Positions 1 to 8,666 are shown, counted from the first letter of the stretch. The stretch is DNA of 64,000 nt from an uncultured Holophagaceae bacterium (GCA_903937385.1 CAIZZF010000014.1:27391-91390), one strand, 5' to 3'. Translations and numbers: made by a program. Notes: a model not told the origin generated them from the letters alone.

Positions 1-393
1 CTGCTCATTGACCAGCCCATCGCCCGGCACAAGCACGACCGCCTCCGCATGGTGGTGGCCGCAGGCGGCCGCCCGGCTCAGACCCGGATCCGGGTGCTGG
101 CCCGCACCTCCAGCATCGCCCTGGTGGAGTGCGAGCTGCTCACGGGCCGCACCCACCAGATCCGGGTGCACCTCGCGCACCTGCGGGCACCGATCATGGG
201 GGATACGCTCTACGGTGGCCCCGGCAGATGGCAGGACATCGACAGCCAGCCCCTGCTGCTGCCCCACCCGGCCCTCCATGCCTGGAAGCTCTCCGTGGAC
301 CACCCCGGCACTGGGGAGCGCATCAACGCCATCGCCCCCCTGCCCGAGGCTTTTCGGGCCCTGGCCGCGTCCTTGGGCTTGCCCGAAGCCTGA
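1..393 (+). CDS. RluA-family RNA pseudouridine synthase, 3' part only
   Basis: This reading frame is open from the first base of the window, so the gene is cut at its 5' end and about 130 C-terminal residues remain. The segment TGRTHQIRVHLAHL is the conserved RluA-family motif that helps form the active site, followed by the usual GDTLYGG turn. Enzymes of this family isomerise uridine to pseudouridine in rRNA or tRNA. The catalytic aspartate (HRLD motif) and any S4 domain lie upstream of the window, so the RNA target (RluA, RluC or RluD type) cannot be decided. It is followed 67 bases later by a co-directional rhodanese-fold gene. Confidence 0.9.
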   Translation: MLIDQPIARHKHDRLRMVVAAGGRPAQTRIRVLARTSSIALVECELLTGRTHQIRVHLAHLRAPIMGDTLYGGPGRWQDIDSQPLLLPHPALHAWKLSVDHPGTGERINAIAPLPEAFRALAASLGLPEA

Positions 394-460
394 GCGGGAT
401 GCATCATCCCACCGGCGGATCCGCCCCCGGGGGGATTCTGCGCCCTGAGAATGGACTCCC

Positions 461-925
461 ATGCTCGCCAACCTGACCCAACCCATCACCCTGGACTCGC
501 TGCTGAAGGACTACCCCTGGCTGCCAGGGGTGTTCTTTGCCGTCCTGTGCCTTGTGGTCCTGCTTCTGGTGTCCCTGCCCCGCCTCGCCACCTGGCGCCG
601 GGGGAAGGGCCGCCCGGTGCTGACTCCCATCCAACTCGAAGCCATGCTGATGGGTGCCGGCGCGCTGGTGGTGGATCTGCGGAACGCCCAGGACTTCGCC
701 AGCGGTCACATCCGGGGCTGCCTGCACGTCCCCTACGAGGGGGTTGCAGCCCGATTCGTGCAGCCCGATCCCAGAGCAAAACGGGCCCTGGTCCTGGTCG
801 ATGAGACCGACCTGCTCTCCCACCAGGCCCTGGACCTGCTGGTCGCGCGGGGCTTCACCTGGGTCTATGTCCTGAAAGGCGGCATGGAGGCCTGGCGCAG
901 CGCCAATCGGCCCCTCACCAGGTAG
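461..925 (+). CDS. Membrane-anchored rhodanese-fold protein without catalytic cysteine
   Basis: 154 residues. Residues 22-40 form one hydrophobic membrane segment, followed by a basic stretch (RLATWRRGKGR) that suggests the rest is cytoplasmic. Residues 55-150 are a rhodanese domain: VVDLRNAQDFASGHIRGCLHVP matches the conserved R-x-x-x-E/D-F-x-x-G-H-I entry, and the end reads VYVLKGGMEAW. The active-site loop normally begins with a cysteine after a hydrophobic strand; here that strand reads LVLVDETD, with Asp114 at the cysteine place. It resembles YibN-type single-domain membrane rhodaneses in layout but is probably not a sulfurtransferase. A binding or scaffold role is an inference. Confidence 0.8.
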   Translation: MLANLTQPITLDSLLKDYPWLPGVFFAVLCLVVLLLVSLPRLATWRRGKGRPVLTPIQLEAMLMGAGALVVDLRNAQDFASGHIRGCLHVPYEGVAARFVQPDPRAKRALVLVDETDLLSHQALDLLVARGFTWVYVLKGGMEAWRSANRPLTR

Positions 926-937
926 CGTCAGGCCACC

Positions 938-1525
938 CTACTTCTTGCTGGGTTCACTGAGCAGCGCCGCCGTGGGGGCGCTCTGGAACTCAAGGTGGGT
1001 GATCCACCAGCGCTTGCCGTCCCAGCCGCACTGAAGTGCGTTTACTCCGGTGTACATGGCCGGGCCGTCGGCGGTCAGGCGGATCTCGTAGGCCGACCAG
1101 ACCTGGGCGATCCCCTCGTGCTTCTGCACGGTGACACTCGTGCCCTTCTCGAAAAAGCCCTTTTCCCATTGAGGGATGGCGAAGCTGAGGAAGGCTTCCA
1201 GCTCCAGAGGGCGCAGGAAGGCTCCCTTCTCCGGATGGCGGGCAGCCACCATGATCCGGGCCTGAAGGTGGAAGAGGCTGCGAATCTTCTCGATGTCCCG
1301 CTTCTGGTCCTTGGGTCCGGAGATGAACGCGTAGAGCGATGCTGTGAGCGCCTCAGGAGTGCCGGCTTCGGCGCTGCTGAGGTCGGCGCGGACCACTTCC
1401 TTCAGGGGGTTCGAGCTGGCCTTGCCGCTCGGAGCGGGCGTTGGCGCCGGCAGCGGGAGGGGCACCGGGGGCGGCCCCTGGGCGGCCAGGGTGAAGGCGG
1501 AGAGGCAGAGCAACGCGCGGAACAT
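938..1525 (-). CDS. Secreted NTF2/SnoaL-like protein of unknown function
   Basis: 195 residues beginning at the ATG at 1525, which is preceded by a perfect GGAGGT; an upstream in-frame GTG at 1552 lacks such a site. The N-terminus MFRALLCLSAFTLAAQ is a signal peptide, followed by a proline-rich linker. The remainder (about 50-185) has the length and pattern of an NTF2-like cone fold: a helical start (LTASLYAFISGP), a central AFLSFAIPQWEKGFFEKG, and terminal strands ending in WDGKRWWITHLEFQ. No catalytic residues can be named. It starts 23 bases after the ampG stop on the same strand, so the two are probably co-transcribed, suggesting a cell-envelope role. Confidence 0.65.
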   Translation of the reverse strand: MFRALLCLSAFTLAAQGPPPVPLPLPAPTPAPSGKASSNPLKEVVRADLSSAEAGTPEALTASLYAFISGPKDQKRDIEKIRSLFHLQARIMVAARHPEKGAFLRPLELEAFLSFAIPQWEKGFFEKGTSVTVQKHEGIAQVWSAYEIRLTADGPAMYTGVNALQCGWDGKRWWITHLEFQSAPTAALLSEPSKK

Positions 1526-1548
1526 AGAACCTCCGAAGTAGGACAATG

Positions 1549-2763
1549 TCACGCCTGTGGCTCTTCCGGAAGCCCCCAGCGGTCCCAGAGCAGCAGCAGG
1601 AGCAGACCCGGGATCGCGGCGGCGGCGCAGACCGGGAAGTAGAGCTTCCAGCCATAGGCGTCAGCCATGAAGCCGGTGAGCCCCGCGAAGAGGCTGCGCG
1701 GGAGAGCCATCAGGGCGCTGAAGAGAGCGTACTGGGTACCCGTGTAGGAGCGGTTGCAGCTGCCCATCAGCAGCGCGGCAAAGGCGCTCCCGCCCATGCC
1801 GAAGGCCAGGTTTTCCAGCGTGTTGGCCGCCACCAGGAGGGGCAGGTGCCGCCCCAGCAGGGAGATGACCCAGAAGCCCAGGATGCTGCCGGCCTGCAGG
1901 AACCCGCACAGCCAGAGGGCCCGGCGGAGGCTCATGCGGGTGAGCATCCACCCCCCCAGGAGCCCGCCGCCAATGATGGCCAGCATGGCCGTGGTCTTCT
2001 GCACGGTGCCCACCTGCATCTTGGAGAAGCCCATGCCCCGGAGCAGGAAGGGCATCGTCATGGACTCCGCGAGCCAGTCCCCCAGCTTGTAGAACACGGC
2101 AAAGCCCAGCAGGTAGGCAATACCCTTCCGCTGGAGCAGGTCCTTCAGGGGACCCGTGATGGCCTCCTGGAGGGTCTTCGGGGCGGAGGCGATGGTATCG
2201 GTGTTCACCGCCAGCCAGGTCCCGAGGGTGCCCAGGAGGGTGAGGGCGGCCATGGCCAGGTAGGTGGCACGCCAGCCCAGGGCCTGCGCCAAGATCAGGG
2301 CCAGGCCGCCGCTCACCAGCATGGCCACGCGGTAGGCGGCGATGTGGATGCTGTTCCCGAGGCCGAGCTGCTTCTGGTCCAAGGCCTCGGCCCGCCAGGC
2401 GTCCACGGCGATGTCGAAGGTGGCGCTGGTGAAGGCCACGGCCAGCGCCAGGAGGACCACCCGCGAGAGGTCCAGGTGCGGCTGCGCGAAGCCCAGCAGG
2501 ACGAGGGCCACGGCCATGCCCAGTTGCATGAGCGCCATCCAGCCCCGGCGGCGGCCCAGGCCCGGCAGGGCATAGCGATCCAGCAGCGGCGCCCAGAACA
2601 CCTTCAGGCTGTAGGGCAGCGTCACGAAGCTGAAGAGGCCGATGGTGCCGAGGCTGAGGCCCTCGTCCGTCATCCAGGCCTTCAGGGTCGAGCCCGTCAG
2701 GTAGAGGGGCAGCCCGGAAGCAAATCCGAGCAGGATCAGGACCAACAGGCGACGGCGCGGCAT
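1549..2763 (-). CDS. ampG: AmpG-like muropeptide permease (MFS)
   Basis: 404 residues with about 12 hydrophobic segments. The N-terminal half closely follows AmpG: ILLGFASGLPLYLTGSTLKAWM, then a GRRRGW loop after the second helix pair, and YRVAMLVSGGLAL in the middle. AmpG imports GlcNAc-anhydro-muropeptides released during wall turnover into the cytoplasm for recycling; in organisms with AmpR it also feeds beta-lactamase induction. No ampC, ampR or ampD is seen nearby, so only a recycling role is inferred. It lies upstream of the NTF2-like gene. Two hairpins separate it from acs. Confidence 0.85.
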   Translation of the reverse strand: MPRRRLLVLILLGFASGLPLYLTGSTLKAWMTDEGLSLGTIGLFSFVTLPYSLKVFWAPLLDRYALPGLGRRRGWMALMQLGMAVALVLLGFAQPHLDLSRVVLLALAVAFTSATFDIAVDAWRAEALDQKQLGLGNSIHIAAYRVAMLVSGGLALILAQALGWRATYLAMAALTLLGTLGTWLAVNTDTIASAPKTLQEAITGPLKDLLQRKGIAYLLGFAVFYKLGDWLAESMTMPFLLRGMGFSKMQVGTVQKTTAMLAIIGGGLLGGWMLTRMSLRRALWLCGFLQAGSILGFWVISLLGRHLPLLVAANTLENLAFGMGGSAFAALLMGSCNRSYTGTQYALFSALMALPRSLFAGLTGFMADAYGWKLYFPVCAAAAIPGLLLLLLWDRWGLPEEPQA

Positions 2764-2827
2764 CCCTGATGGTAGCGGCAGCTGAGGGCGGCGGTTATCC
2801 GGATGCTGGCGGTTGGCAGAAGAGAAT

Positions 2828-2844
2828 GCCCGGCTTCGCCGGGC
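2828..2844. terminator. Short GC-rich hairpin between acs and ampG
   Basis: Perfect 7-base inverted repeat GCCCGGC / GCCGGGC with a TTC loop (equally a 6-bp stem with a CTTCG loop), followed on the plus strand by CTTTCTC. It lies 65 bases upstream of the ampG start and downstream of acs on the minus strand. Probably part of the acs transcription end; the T tract is weak and on the opposite strand for acs, so this is tentative. Confidence 0.4.
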
Positions 2845-2855
2845 TTTCTCGCGGG

Positions 2856-2903
2856 GATCCGGGGGTATTCGCGCAGCGAAGCGGAGCGTGGAACCCCCGG
2901 ATC
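2856..2903 (-). terminator. Inverted repeat just after the acs stop codon
   Basis: Perfect 11-base inverted repeat, GATCCGGGGGT at 2856-2866 and ACCCCCGGATC at 2893-2903, around a 26-base GC-rich loop. It begins four bases beyond the acs stop codon in the transcription direction, a natural place for a terminator or mRNA 3'-end stabiliser. There is no long T run, so Rho-independent activity is uncertain. Confidence 0.45.
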
Positions 2904-2907
2904 AAGG

Positions 2908-4839
2908 TCAATCAGCAAGGGTGCTAAGGTCGCCCGGATCCTGGCCCAGAGCCTGGGCCTTGAGGGCCCGGCGGAGGATCTTGCCGGAGCGCGTCTTCGG
3001 CAGGCTGGCGCAGATCTCGATCTCGCTCGGCATGGCGATGCCGCCCAGATCCTCACGGACGTGGTCCTTGAGGCTGGCGATGAGGCCGGGGCCCGTGGAG
3101 ACACCCGCCCTGACCACCACGAAGGCCATGATCCGCTCGCCCTTGATGGGATCGGGCAGCCCGACCACCGCGCTCTCGGCCACCGCAGGGTGACGGATGA
3201 GCGAGCCCTCCACATCGGCCGTTCCGATGCGGTGTCCGGCCACGTTCAGCACATCGTCCGAGCGGCCCAGAACGGCGAAGTAGCCATCCGCATCCTTCAC
3301 GGCCACATCCCCCACCGTGTAGTAGCCGGGGATCTCCTTCCAGTATTCCTCGTAGCGCTTGTGGTCGTTCCACACGGTCCGCAGCATGTAGGGCAGCGGG
3401 AACTTGATGACCAGCAGGCCGCCCTGGCCGTTGGGCACCGGGCTGCCGTCGTGGTTCACCACGGCCATCTGGGCGCCGGGCATGGGCTTGCCGGCTTTGC
3501 CCGGGCGGGCTTCAAAGGTGGGCATGGTCCCGATCACCGGACCCGCAATCTCCGTCTGCCACCAGTTGTCCACCACCTGCCCGTTGCCCTGCCCGACCAG
3601 ATGCTGCTGGGCCCAGCGGTGGGCCTCGGGGTTCAGGGGTTCACCCGCGCAGGCCATCAGCCGCAGCTTGGAGAGGTCGTACTTGCCCGGGGCTTCGGCG
3701 CCGTGGCTCATCCACATGCGCACTGCCGTGGGGGCGGTGAACATGACGTTGACACCGAACCGCTCACAGATCTCCCAGGTGACCTCGGGGCTCGGGTAGT
3801 CCGGCGCGCCCTCGCGGCAGAGCACGGTGGCCCCGATGCTGAGCGGGCCGTAGACGATGAAGCTGTGGCCAACCACCCAGCCGATGTCGGAGGTGCTCCA
3901 GTAGATGTCGCGCTCCTGGATCTGATAGAAGGCCTTGCTCAGGTAGTTCACGCCCACCAGGTAGCCGCCGGTGGTGTGGACCACGCCCTTGGGCTTGCCG
4001 GTGGTGCCGCTGGTGTAGAGGATGAACAGCGGGTGCTCGGCGTCCACCATCTCGGGATCGCAGTGGATCTCTCGCCCCCGCTGGATGTCGTAGAAGTCCT
4101 TCTCGCGCTCGCTGGCGAAGCTGACCGGATCGTCCCCGGGGCGGGAGCCGCGGCGGTGGACAATCACGTGGTCCACCGAGGTAAGGTCGCGCACGGCCTC
4201 GTCCACGATGGGCTTGAGGGCGATGGACTTCCCGCGGCGGTAGGTGAAGTCGGAGCAGACCACCACCTTGGCGCCGGCGTCCTCAATGCGGGTGCGCAGG
4301 GCCAGGGCGCCCATGCCCGCGTAGACCACGCTGTGGATGGCGCCGATGCGGGCGCAGGCCAGCATCGAGATGATGCCCTCGGGCGTGAGGGGCATGTAGA
4401 GGATCACGCGATCACCCTTCTTCACGCCCAGGCGCTTGAGGGTGTTGGCGAAGCGGTTCATCTCGCGGTAGAGGCGGTTGTAGGTATAGGAGCGCTCGTC
4501 GCCATCCTCGCCCACCCACAGCAGTGCGGCCTTGTTGCGGCGATCGCTGTGCACGTGGCGGTCGATGCAGTTCACCGTGGCATTGAGCTTGCCACCCACG
4601 AACCAAGCATGGTTGGGGGCGTTGAACTGGAGCACCTCAGTCCAAGGCTCGGCCCAGTCCAGGGCGCGGGCCTTCTCCGCCCAGAAGGAGGCCGGATCTT
4701 CCTGAGCCAGGGCGCACTCCACCTCGTAGTTGATGGCCGCCTGCTTGGCAAGCCAGCCCCGCATGGGAATGGGTGCCTCACCTTTCTGCAGCGCATCGAT
4801 GGTGGCTTTTTGGGTAAGGCTGATTTCCACGTCGCTCAT
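2908..4839 (-). CDS. acs: Acetyl-CoA synthetase (acetate/propionate-CoA ligase)
   Basis: 643 residues, normal for Acs. It activates acetate with ATP to acetyl-AMP and then acetyl-CoA. Visible signatures: adenylate-forming motif YTSGTTGKPKGVVHT (about 265-280), NWWQTE with the tryptophan that limits the acyl pocket to short acids, YYTVGDVAVKDADGY and GRSDDVLNVAGHRIGT of the hinge, and the C-terminal PKTRSGKILRR containing the lysine that is acetylated in regulated enzymes. The stretch YAGMGALALRTRI replaces the usual FGGFSPEALRDRI, so propionate as substrate cannot be excluded. The start ATG has GGAG upstream. Divergent from the DUF4287/DUF5655 gene. Confidence 0.88.
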   Translation of the reverse strand: MSDVEISLTQKATIDALQKGEAPIPMRGWLAKQAAINYEVECALAQEDPASFWAEKARALDWAEPWTEVLQFNAPNHAWFVGGKLNATVNCIDRHVHSDRRNKAALLWVGEDGDERSYTYNRLYREMNRFANTLKRLGVKKGDRVILYMPLTPEGIISMLACARIGAIHSVVYAGMGALALRTRIEDAGAKVVVCSDFTYRRGKSIALKPIVDEAVRDLTSVDHVIVHRRGSRPGDDPVSFASEREKDFYDIQRGREIHCDPEMVDAEHPLFILYTSGTTGKPKGVVHTTGGYLVGVNYLSKAFYQIQERDIYWSTSDIGWVVGHSFIVYGPLSIGATVLCREGAPDYPSPEVTWEICERFGVNVMFTAPTAVRMWMSHGAEAPGKYDLSKLRLMACAGEPLNPEAHRWAQQHLVGQGNGQVVDNWWQTEIAGPVIGTMPTFEARPGKAGKPMPGAQMAVVNHDGSPVPNGQGGLLVIKFPLPYMLRTVWNDHKRYEEYWKEIPGYYTVGDVAVKDADGYFAVLGRSDDVLNVAGHRIGTADVEGSLIRHPAVAESAVVGLPDPIKGERIMAFVVVRAGVSTGPGLIASLKDHVREDLGGIAMPSEIEICASLPKTRSGKILRRALKAQALGQDPGDLSTLAD

Positions 4840-4967
4840 GGAGGGCTCCGGAAGGGGGGTGGAATGGATAAATGGGGGATGTTAGGAGGGAAGGTAGCAT
4901 GGGAAGCGGCCCACTTCAGCCAAAATTGCGGTCACATCATCTCCCCAACTTCCGCTGGAAACCCCCT

Positions 4968-5609
4968 ATGGCCACCATTTACGACTCATCCATCAGCTAT
5001 GACCTCCATCCGAGCGTGGCCCATGTGCAGGCCATGCTGGCGAACCTCAAGGCCAGGACCGGACTCGATCTGGGGGCGTGGGTGGCTCGAGTGAAGGCGG
5101 AGGGTCCCGCCGAAGAAAAGGCCCGCCGGGCCTGGTTCAAGGCCCAGGGCCTCGGGGGCAACCAGGCCCTGTTCCTCGCTGAGCGCAGCATGGGCAGTTC
5201 AGGCCATGCCTTCGACGACACGCCCCAGGGCTACCTGGCGGCGGCGCCCGACTACGTCAGCCAGCAGTACACCGGGAAGAAGGCGGCCTTTGCCCCGCTG
5301 TATGGGCAGCTCGTGGGCCTTGTCCGCACCCTGGGTCCCGACGTCAGGATCTGCCCCTGCCAGACCATGGTTCCCTTGTACCGGCAGCATGTTTTTGCGG
5401 AAGTGAAGCCCTTAGCCTCCCGGCTGGACCTGGGCCTCGCCCTGGGCGATCCCGCCTCTGTGACCGACCCCAGCGGCCGCCTTCGCGAGACCGGCGGCTT
5501 CGCCCGGAAAGACCGGCTCACCCACAAGCTTGAAGTCCGTACTACAGCTGATCTGGAGGATGCCCTGGCCTGGCTGAAGGTGGCCTACGAGCGGGACCGG
5601 CCCGTCTAG
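4968..5609 (+). CDS. DUF4287/DUF5655 domain protein
   Basis: 213 residues from the ATG at 4968; upstream in-frame codons read low-complexity leader and are unlikely to be coding. Residues 20-70 (TGLDLGAWVARVKAEG, then a helical stretch ending GGNQALFLAE) match the DUF4287 pattern. Residues 90-213 look like DUF5655 (YTGKKAAFAPLYGQL, then a strand-rich segment ending LEDALAWLKVAYERD). Such proteins often bind or modify nucleic acid-related ligands, but no biochemical role is established. Its stop codon overlaps that of convergent ybaK: both TAG codons share a CTAG palindrome. Confidence 0.7.
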   Translation: MATIYDSSISYDLHPSVAHVQAMLANLKARTGLDLGAWVARVKAEGPAEEKARRAWFKAQGLGGNQALFLAERSMGSSGHAFDDTPQGYLAAAPDYVSQQYTGKKAAFAPLYGQLVGLVRTLGPDVRICPCQTMVPLYRQHVFAEVKPLASRLDLGLALGDPASVTDPSGRLRETGGFARKDRLTHKLEVRTTADLEDALAWLKVAYERDRPV

Positions 5610-6091
5610 GGCTGGGGCACGGCGGCCTGCACCCGCTGAATCGACAGGACCCTCTCGAGCTCCCCGGGGGCCAGGCCCACAAGAAAGCCCCGACTGCCGC
5701 CGTTGAGGTAGATGCGCTCCAGCTCGAAGAGGCTCGCTTCCGCATAGACGGGCAGGGCCTTCTTGGTGCCCAGCGGGCTGGTGCCGCCCACCAGGTAGCC
5801 GCTGTGCCGGTTGGCAACCTCGGGCTTGCAGGGGTGGATGGCTTTCGCTCCGACCTGACGGGCCAGCTCGCGGGTGCTCACCTCGCGGTCACCATGCATG
5901 AGGATGATGAGGGGCGCACCCTTCTCGTCCTCCATGACGAGGGTCTTGATAACCGCGTGTTCCGGCACACCGAGTTCCCGGGCACTGACGGCGGTTCCGC
6001 CATGCTCCTCGTTGCGGTAGAGGTGCTCCGTATAGGCCACGCCAGCCTGCCGGAGCAGCCGGGTCGCATGGGTGGAGGGAGCCTTGGACAT
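5606..6091 (-). CDS. ybaK: YbaK/ProX-family aminoacyl-tRNA deacylase
   Basis: 161 residues if translation starts at the ATG at 6091 (an in-frame ATG at 6109 adds six residues). The family hydrolyses mischarged tRNA, YbaK itself Cys-tRNA(Pro). Typical features are the VIKTLVM strand containing the conserved lysine, the loop EVANRHSGYLVGGTSPLGTKK split across strands, and YLNGGSRGFLVGL near the end. Length matches single-domain YbaK (about 160). It is the last minus-strand gene after modC, separated by 39 bases, and shares its stop with the convergent DUF5655 gene. Confidence 0.85.
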   Translation of the reverse strand: MSKAPSTHATRLLRQAGVAYTEHLYRNEEHGGTAVSARELGVPEHAVIKTLVMEDEKGAPLIILMHGDREVSTRELARQVGAKAIHPCKPEVANRHSGYLVGGTSPLGTKKALPVYAEASLFELERIYLNGGSRGFLVGLAPGELERVLSIQRVQAAVPQP

Positions 6092-6130
6092 GCCCCCATG
6101 ATTCCACATCCCGCGCGGCGGCCGGAAGGC

Positions 6131-7234
6131 TCAGCCGACCGGCCCGCTGTCCGGCAGGGACTCTCCGGGCTCGGCCATGGCCAGTTTCCGGAAGGCAGAG
6201 GCCTTGATCGCGGCGTAGAGCTCGCTTCCGGGAACGATGTTCAGATCCTGCGCCGCGGCAGGGACGATCTCCGCAATGAGCCGGCCCTGCCCGACAGCCA
6301 GCTCCACGCCCGTCCGGCTGCCGCTCTCGAAGAGCGAGACGACCGTGCACGCCAGCAGGTTGCGGGCGCTGATGGCCTCCGGATGCCGCTTGAAGAGGAT
6401 GATGTCTTTCGAGGAGAGCTCGAAGAGCCCGCCGGACGTCTCCTGCGCTCCTCTCGGCAGCACCAGCTCGCCGCCCTCCCAACGGTACACCGAGGCTCCG
6501 CCCTCGAGCCGCATGCCCGTCAGGCGGAGAAGGTTGATGTAGCCCACCGGACTCAGGCCCATGCGCTCACGGGCCAGGTGCTCCGTGGTCGTCTGCGCGG
6601 TCACCCGGCCCCCGGCCAGGGCGATCACCTGCTCGGTCATGAGGCGCATCTCCAGCATGGAGTGCGAGATGAACAGAAAGGGAAGGTGGAACTCCCGGCA
6701 CACGGCCTTCAGGTGGCTGATGATCTGGAACCGCAGGTGGTCGTCCAGGGCCGAGAGGGGCTCATCCATGAGGAGCAGCTGCGGATTCGAGAGCACCGCC
6801 CGCCCGATGGCCACCCGCTGCTTCTCCCCCCCGGAGAGGTTGTTCACGCCCCGGTCGAGCAGGGGCTCGAGCTGCAGCACGCGAACCAGGCTTTCCAGGT
6901 CGATGCGGCGGTGCTCGGGCGCGCAGCGCTTGAGGCCGTAGAGCAGGTTTCCGCGCACGCTGAGGTGGGGAAACAGGCTGGGCTGCTGGAAGACGATGCC
7001 GATGCGTCGACGGTCGGGTGGAACGTCGATCCGGCGTCCGCTGTCGAAGAGTGGGGTGCCGTCGAGGAGGATGCTGCCCCGGTCGGGCTCCATCAATCCG
7101 GAAACCAGACTCACCAGGGTGGACTTGCCGCTCCCGGAGGGGCCGAAGATCCCGCAGGCCTCCCCCTGGATCACCAGATCCAGGTCCAGCGAGAAGGCGC
7201 CGAACTGCTTGTGGGTGGCCAGCCGCAGCTCCAT
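6131..7234 (-). CDS. modC: Molybdate ABC transporter ATP-binding protein
   Basis: 367 residues. Residues 1-230 form the ATPase: Walker A GPSGSGKSTL, Q-loop FQQPSLFPHLSV, signature LSGGEKQRVAIGRA, Walker B LLLMDEPLSALD and the switch histidine in FISHSMLE. The C-terminal part carries a Mop/TOBE-like oxyanion-binding domain (ISARNLLACTVVSL), which separates ModC from other ABC ATPases. It powers molybdate or tungstate uptake through ModB. The start lies one base after the modB stop, so translation is probably coupled. The C-terminal tail (GESLPDSGPVG) is slightly longer than usual. Confidence 0.93.
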   Translation of the reverse strand: MELRLATHKQFGAFSLDLDLVIQGEACGIFGPSGSGKSTLVSLVSGLMEPDRGSILLDGTPLFDSGRRIDVPPDRRRIGIVFQQPSLFPHLSVRGNLLYGLKRCAPEHRRIDLESLVRVLQLEPLLDRGVNNLSGGEKQRVAIGRAVLSNPQLLLMDEPLSALDDHLRFQIISHLKAVCREFHLPFLFISHSMLEMRLMTEQVIALAGGRVTAQTTTEHLARERMGLSPVGYINLLRLTGMRLEGGASVYRWEGGELVLPRGAQETSGGLFELSSKDIILFKRHPEAISARNLLACTVVSLFESGSRTGVELAVGQGRLIAEIVPAAAQDLNIVPGSELYAAIKASAFRKLAMAEPGESLPDSGPVG

Positions 7235-7235
7235 G

Positions 7236-7919
7236 TCAGTCCAGCCTCGTCATGCGGCGCCCGAGCTGCTCGTGCAGCAGCAGGACCGCCACCGAGAGGA
7301 CGATGGAGACCAGGCACAGGGCCAGGGCCATGGGATCACCCCCCGGCGAGCTCGCATAGTCGTAGATGGCGAGAGGGATGGTCTGGGTCACCCCGGGGAT
7401 GTTGCCGGCCACGATGATGGTGGCCCCGAACTCCCCCAGCCCCCGGGCGAACATGAGGACCGAGCCCGCCACCAGACCCCGGATGGACAGGGGCAGGATT
7501 ACGGTGAGCAGGCAGTCCAAGGGACCCGCACCCAGGGCCCGAGAGGCCTGGATCAGGCGTGGGTCGATGGCCTCCATGCCCACGCGGATGGCCCGGACCA
7601 TGAGCGGGAAGCCCACCACCGCGGTGGCGATGACCGCCGCTTTCCAGGTGAAGAGCACCGGCACCCCCAGGGAGGCCAGCGTCCTCCCGAGCCAGCCGTG
7701 CCGCCCCAGCAGGATCAGCAGCAGGTAGCCAATCACCACCGGCGGCAGGGTCAAGGGCAGGTTCACCAGGACATCCAGGGCCAGCTTGCCCCGGAAGCGG
7801 CCGTAGCTCAGGAGGTAGGCGGCCAGGAAGCCAAACGGGAGCGAGACCACGGTGGCCGCCAGGGACACCTTGAGGGAGAGCAGGATGGCGGAATACTCGG
7901 CAGAGCTGAACGCGGGCAT
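7236..7919 (-). CDS. modB: Molybdate ABC transporter permease
   Basis: 227 residues, the normal ModB length, with five to six membrane helices. It begins ILLSLKVSLAATVVSLPFGF as typical ModB does, has the conserved RALGAG contact with the ATPase (EAA-type loop), and EFGATIIVAGNIPGVTQTIPLAIY near the C-terminus, a strong ModB signature split over two helices. Forms the transmembrane channel of ModABC. It follows modA by six bases and precedes modC by one base, a tight operon. Confidence 0.93.
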   Translation of the reverse strand: MPAFSSAEYSAILLSLKVSLAATVVSLPFGFLAAYLLSYGRFRGKLALDVLVNLPLTLPPVVIGYLLLILLGRHGWLGRTLASLGVPVLFTWKAAVIATAVVGFPLMVRAIRVGMEAIDPRLIQASRALGAGPLDCLLTVILPLSIRGLVAGSVLMFARGLGEFGATIIVAGNIPGVTQTIPLAIYDYASSPGGDPMALALCLVSIVLSVAVLLLHEQLGRRMTRLD

Positions 7920-7925
7920 GGCAGC

Positions 7926-8666
7926 CTATTGTACGGAGAAGCCGTACTTCACCAGCACGACCTTGGCTTCGGCCGACCGGAGGTGGTTGTAGAAGGCGAC
8001 GACCTCGGGCTTCGCCGCTCCGGAAAGCGTCAGCGCCATGGGGTAGACCACGCGCGGGTACAACTCCTGGGGCACGCGGAAGAGGAGCCGGGCCCGGGTG
8101 GCCTGGAGGGCGTCGGTGGCATAGACGAAGGCCCCGTCCACCTCACCCCGCTCGGCGTACATCAGGCACTCCCGGACGTCCTTGGCCTGGACCAGCTTCT
8201 TCTCGAGCAGCCGGTCCAGCCCAGCCCGCTTGAGCGCCTCCATGGCGTATTCCCCGGCCGGGACGCTCTTCGGACTCCCGATGGCGATCTTCTCCAGCTT
8301 GGCCAGGTCCTGGAGGGAGGCAGCCCTGCCCGGAGCCCCCACAAAGACCAGCGCGTTGTAGGCCAGGGTTGTGATGCTGGCAGCCTGGACCAGGTTCCGC
8401 TCCCGGAGGTAGTCCATCCAGGCCTGGTCGGCAGAGATGAAGAGGTCGGCGGGCGCGCCCGCTTCCAGCTGCTTGGCCAGGGTGCCCGAGGCGCCGTGGT
8501 TCTTGAGGATGGCCACCCCGGGGTGGGTCTTGGCGAAGCTGTTGCTCAGCTCGCCGAGGCTCTCCCGGAGGCTCGCGGCCGCGGAAACCGAGACCTCGCC
8601 AGCCCCGACCTGACCCCCCACCAGCAGCAGGAGCCCCATCAGCAACCGGGTGGCGAGCCTCTTCAT
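7926..8666 (-). CDS. modA: Periplasmic molybdate-binding protein
   Basis: 246 residues. Signal peptide MKRLATRLLMGLLLLVGGQVGAG, then the mature ModA fold starting VSVSAAASLRESLGEL, in which the serines bind the oxyanion. The later NHGASGTLAKQLEAGAPADLFISAD is the second ligand loop, and GEVDGAFVYATDAL the third. Delivers molybdate or tungstate to ModBC. A GGAGG lies 7 bases before the ATG. Upstream (8667-8731) there is no recognisable ModE operator or molybdenum-cofactor riboswitch. Confidence 0.92.
   Translation of the reverse strand: MKRLATRLLMGLLLLVGGQVGAGEVSVSAAASLRESLGELSNSFAKTHPGVAILKNHGASGTLAKQLEAGAPADLFISADQAWMDYLRERNLVQAASITTLAYNALVFVGAPGRAASLQDLAKLEKIAIGSPKSVPAGEYAMEALKRAGLDRLLEKKLVQAKDVRECLMYAERGEVDGAFVYATDALQATRARLLFRVPQELYPRVVYPMALTLSGAAKPEVVAFYNHLRSAEAKVVLVKYGFSVQ

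Noticed and set aside
1546..2769. Long plus-strand frame opposite ampG, and similar long frames opposite acs, accC, the metalloprotease and the S9 peptidase
   Set aside because: They lie antisense to well-conserved genes and have the Gly/His/Gln-rich composition expected of antisense frames in GC-rich DNA.
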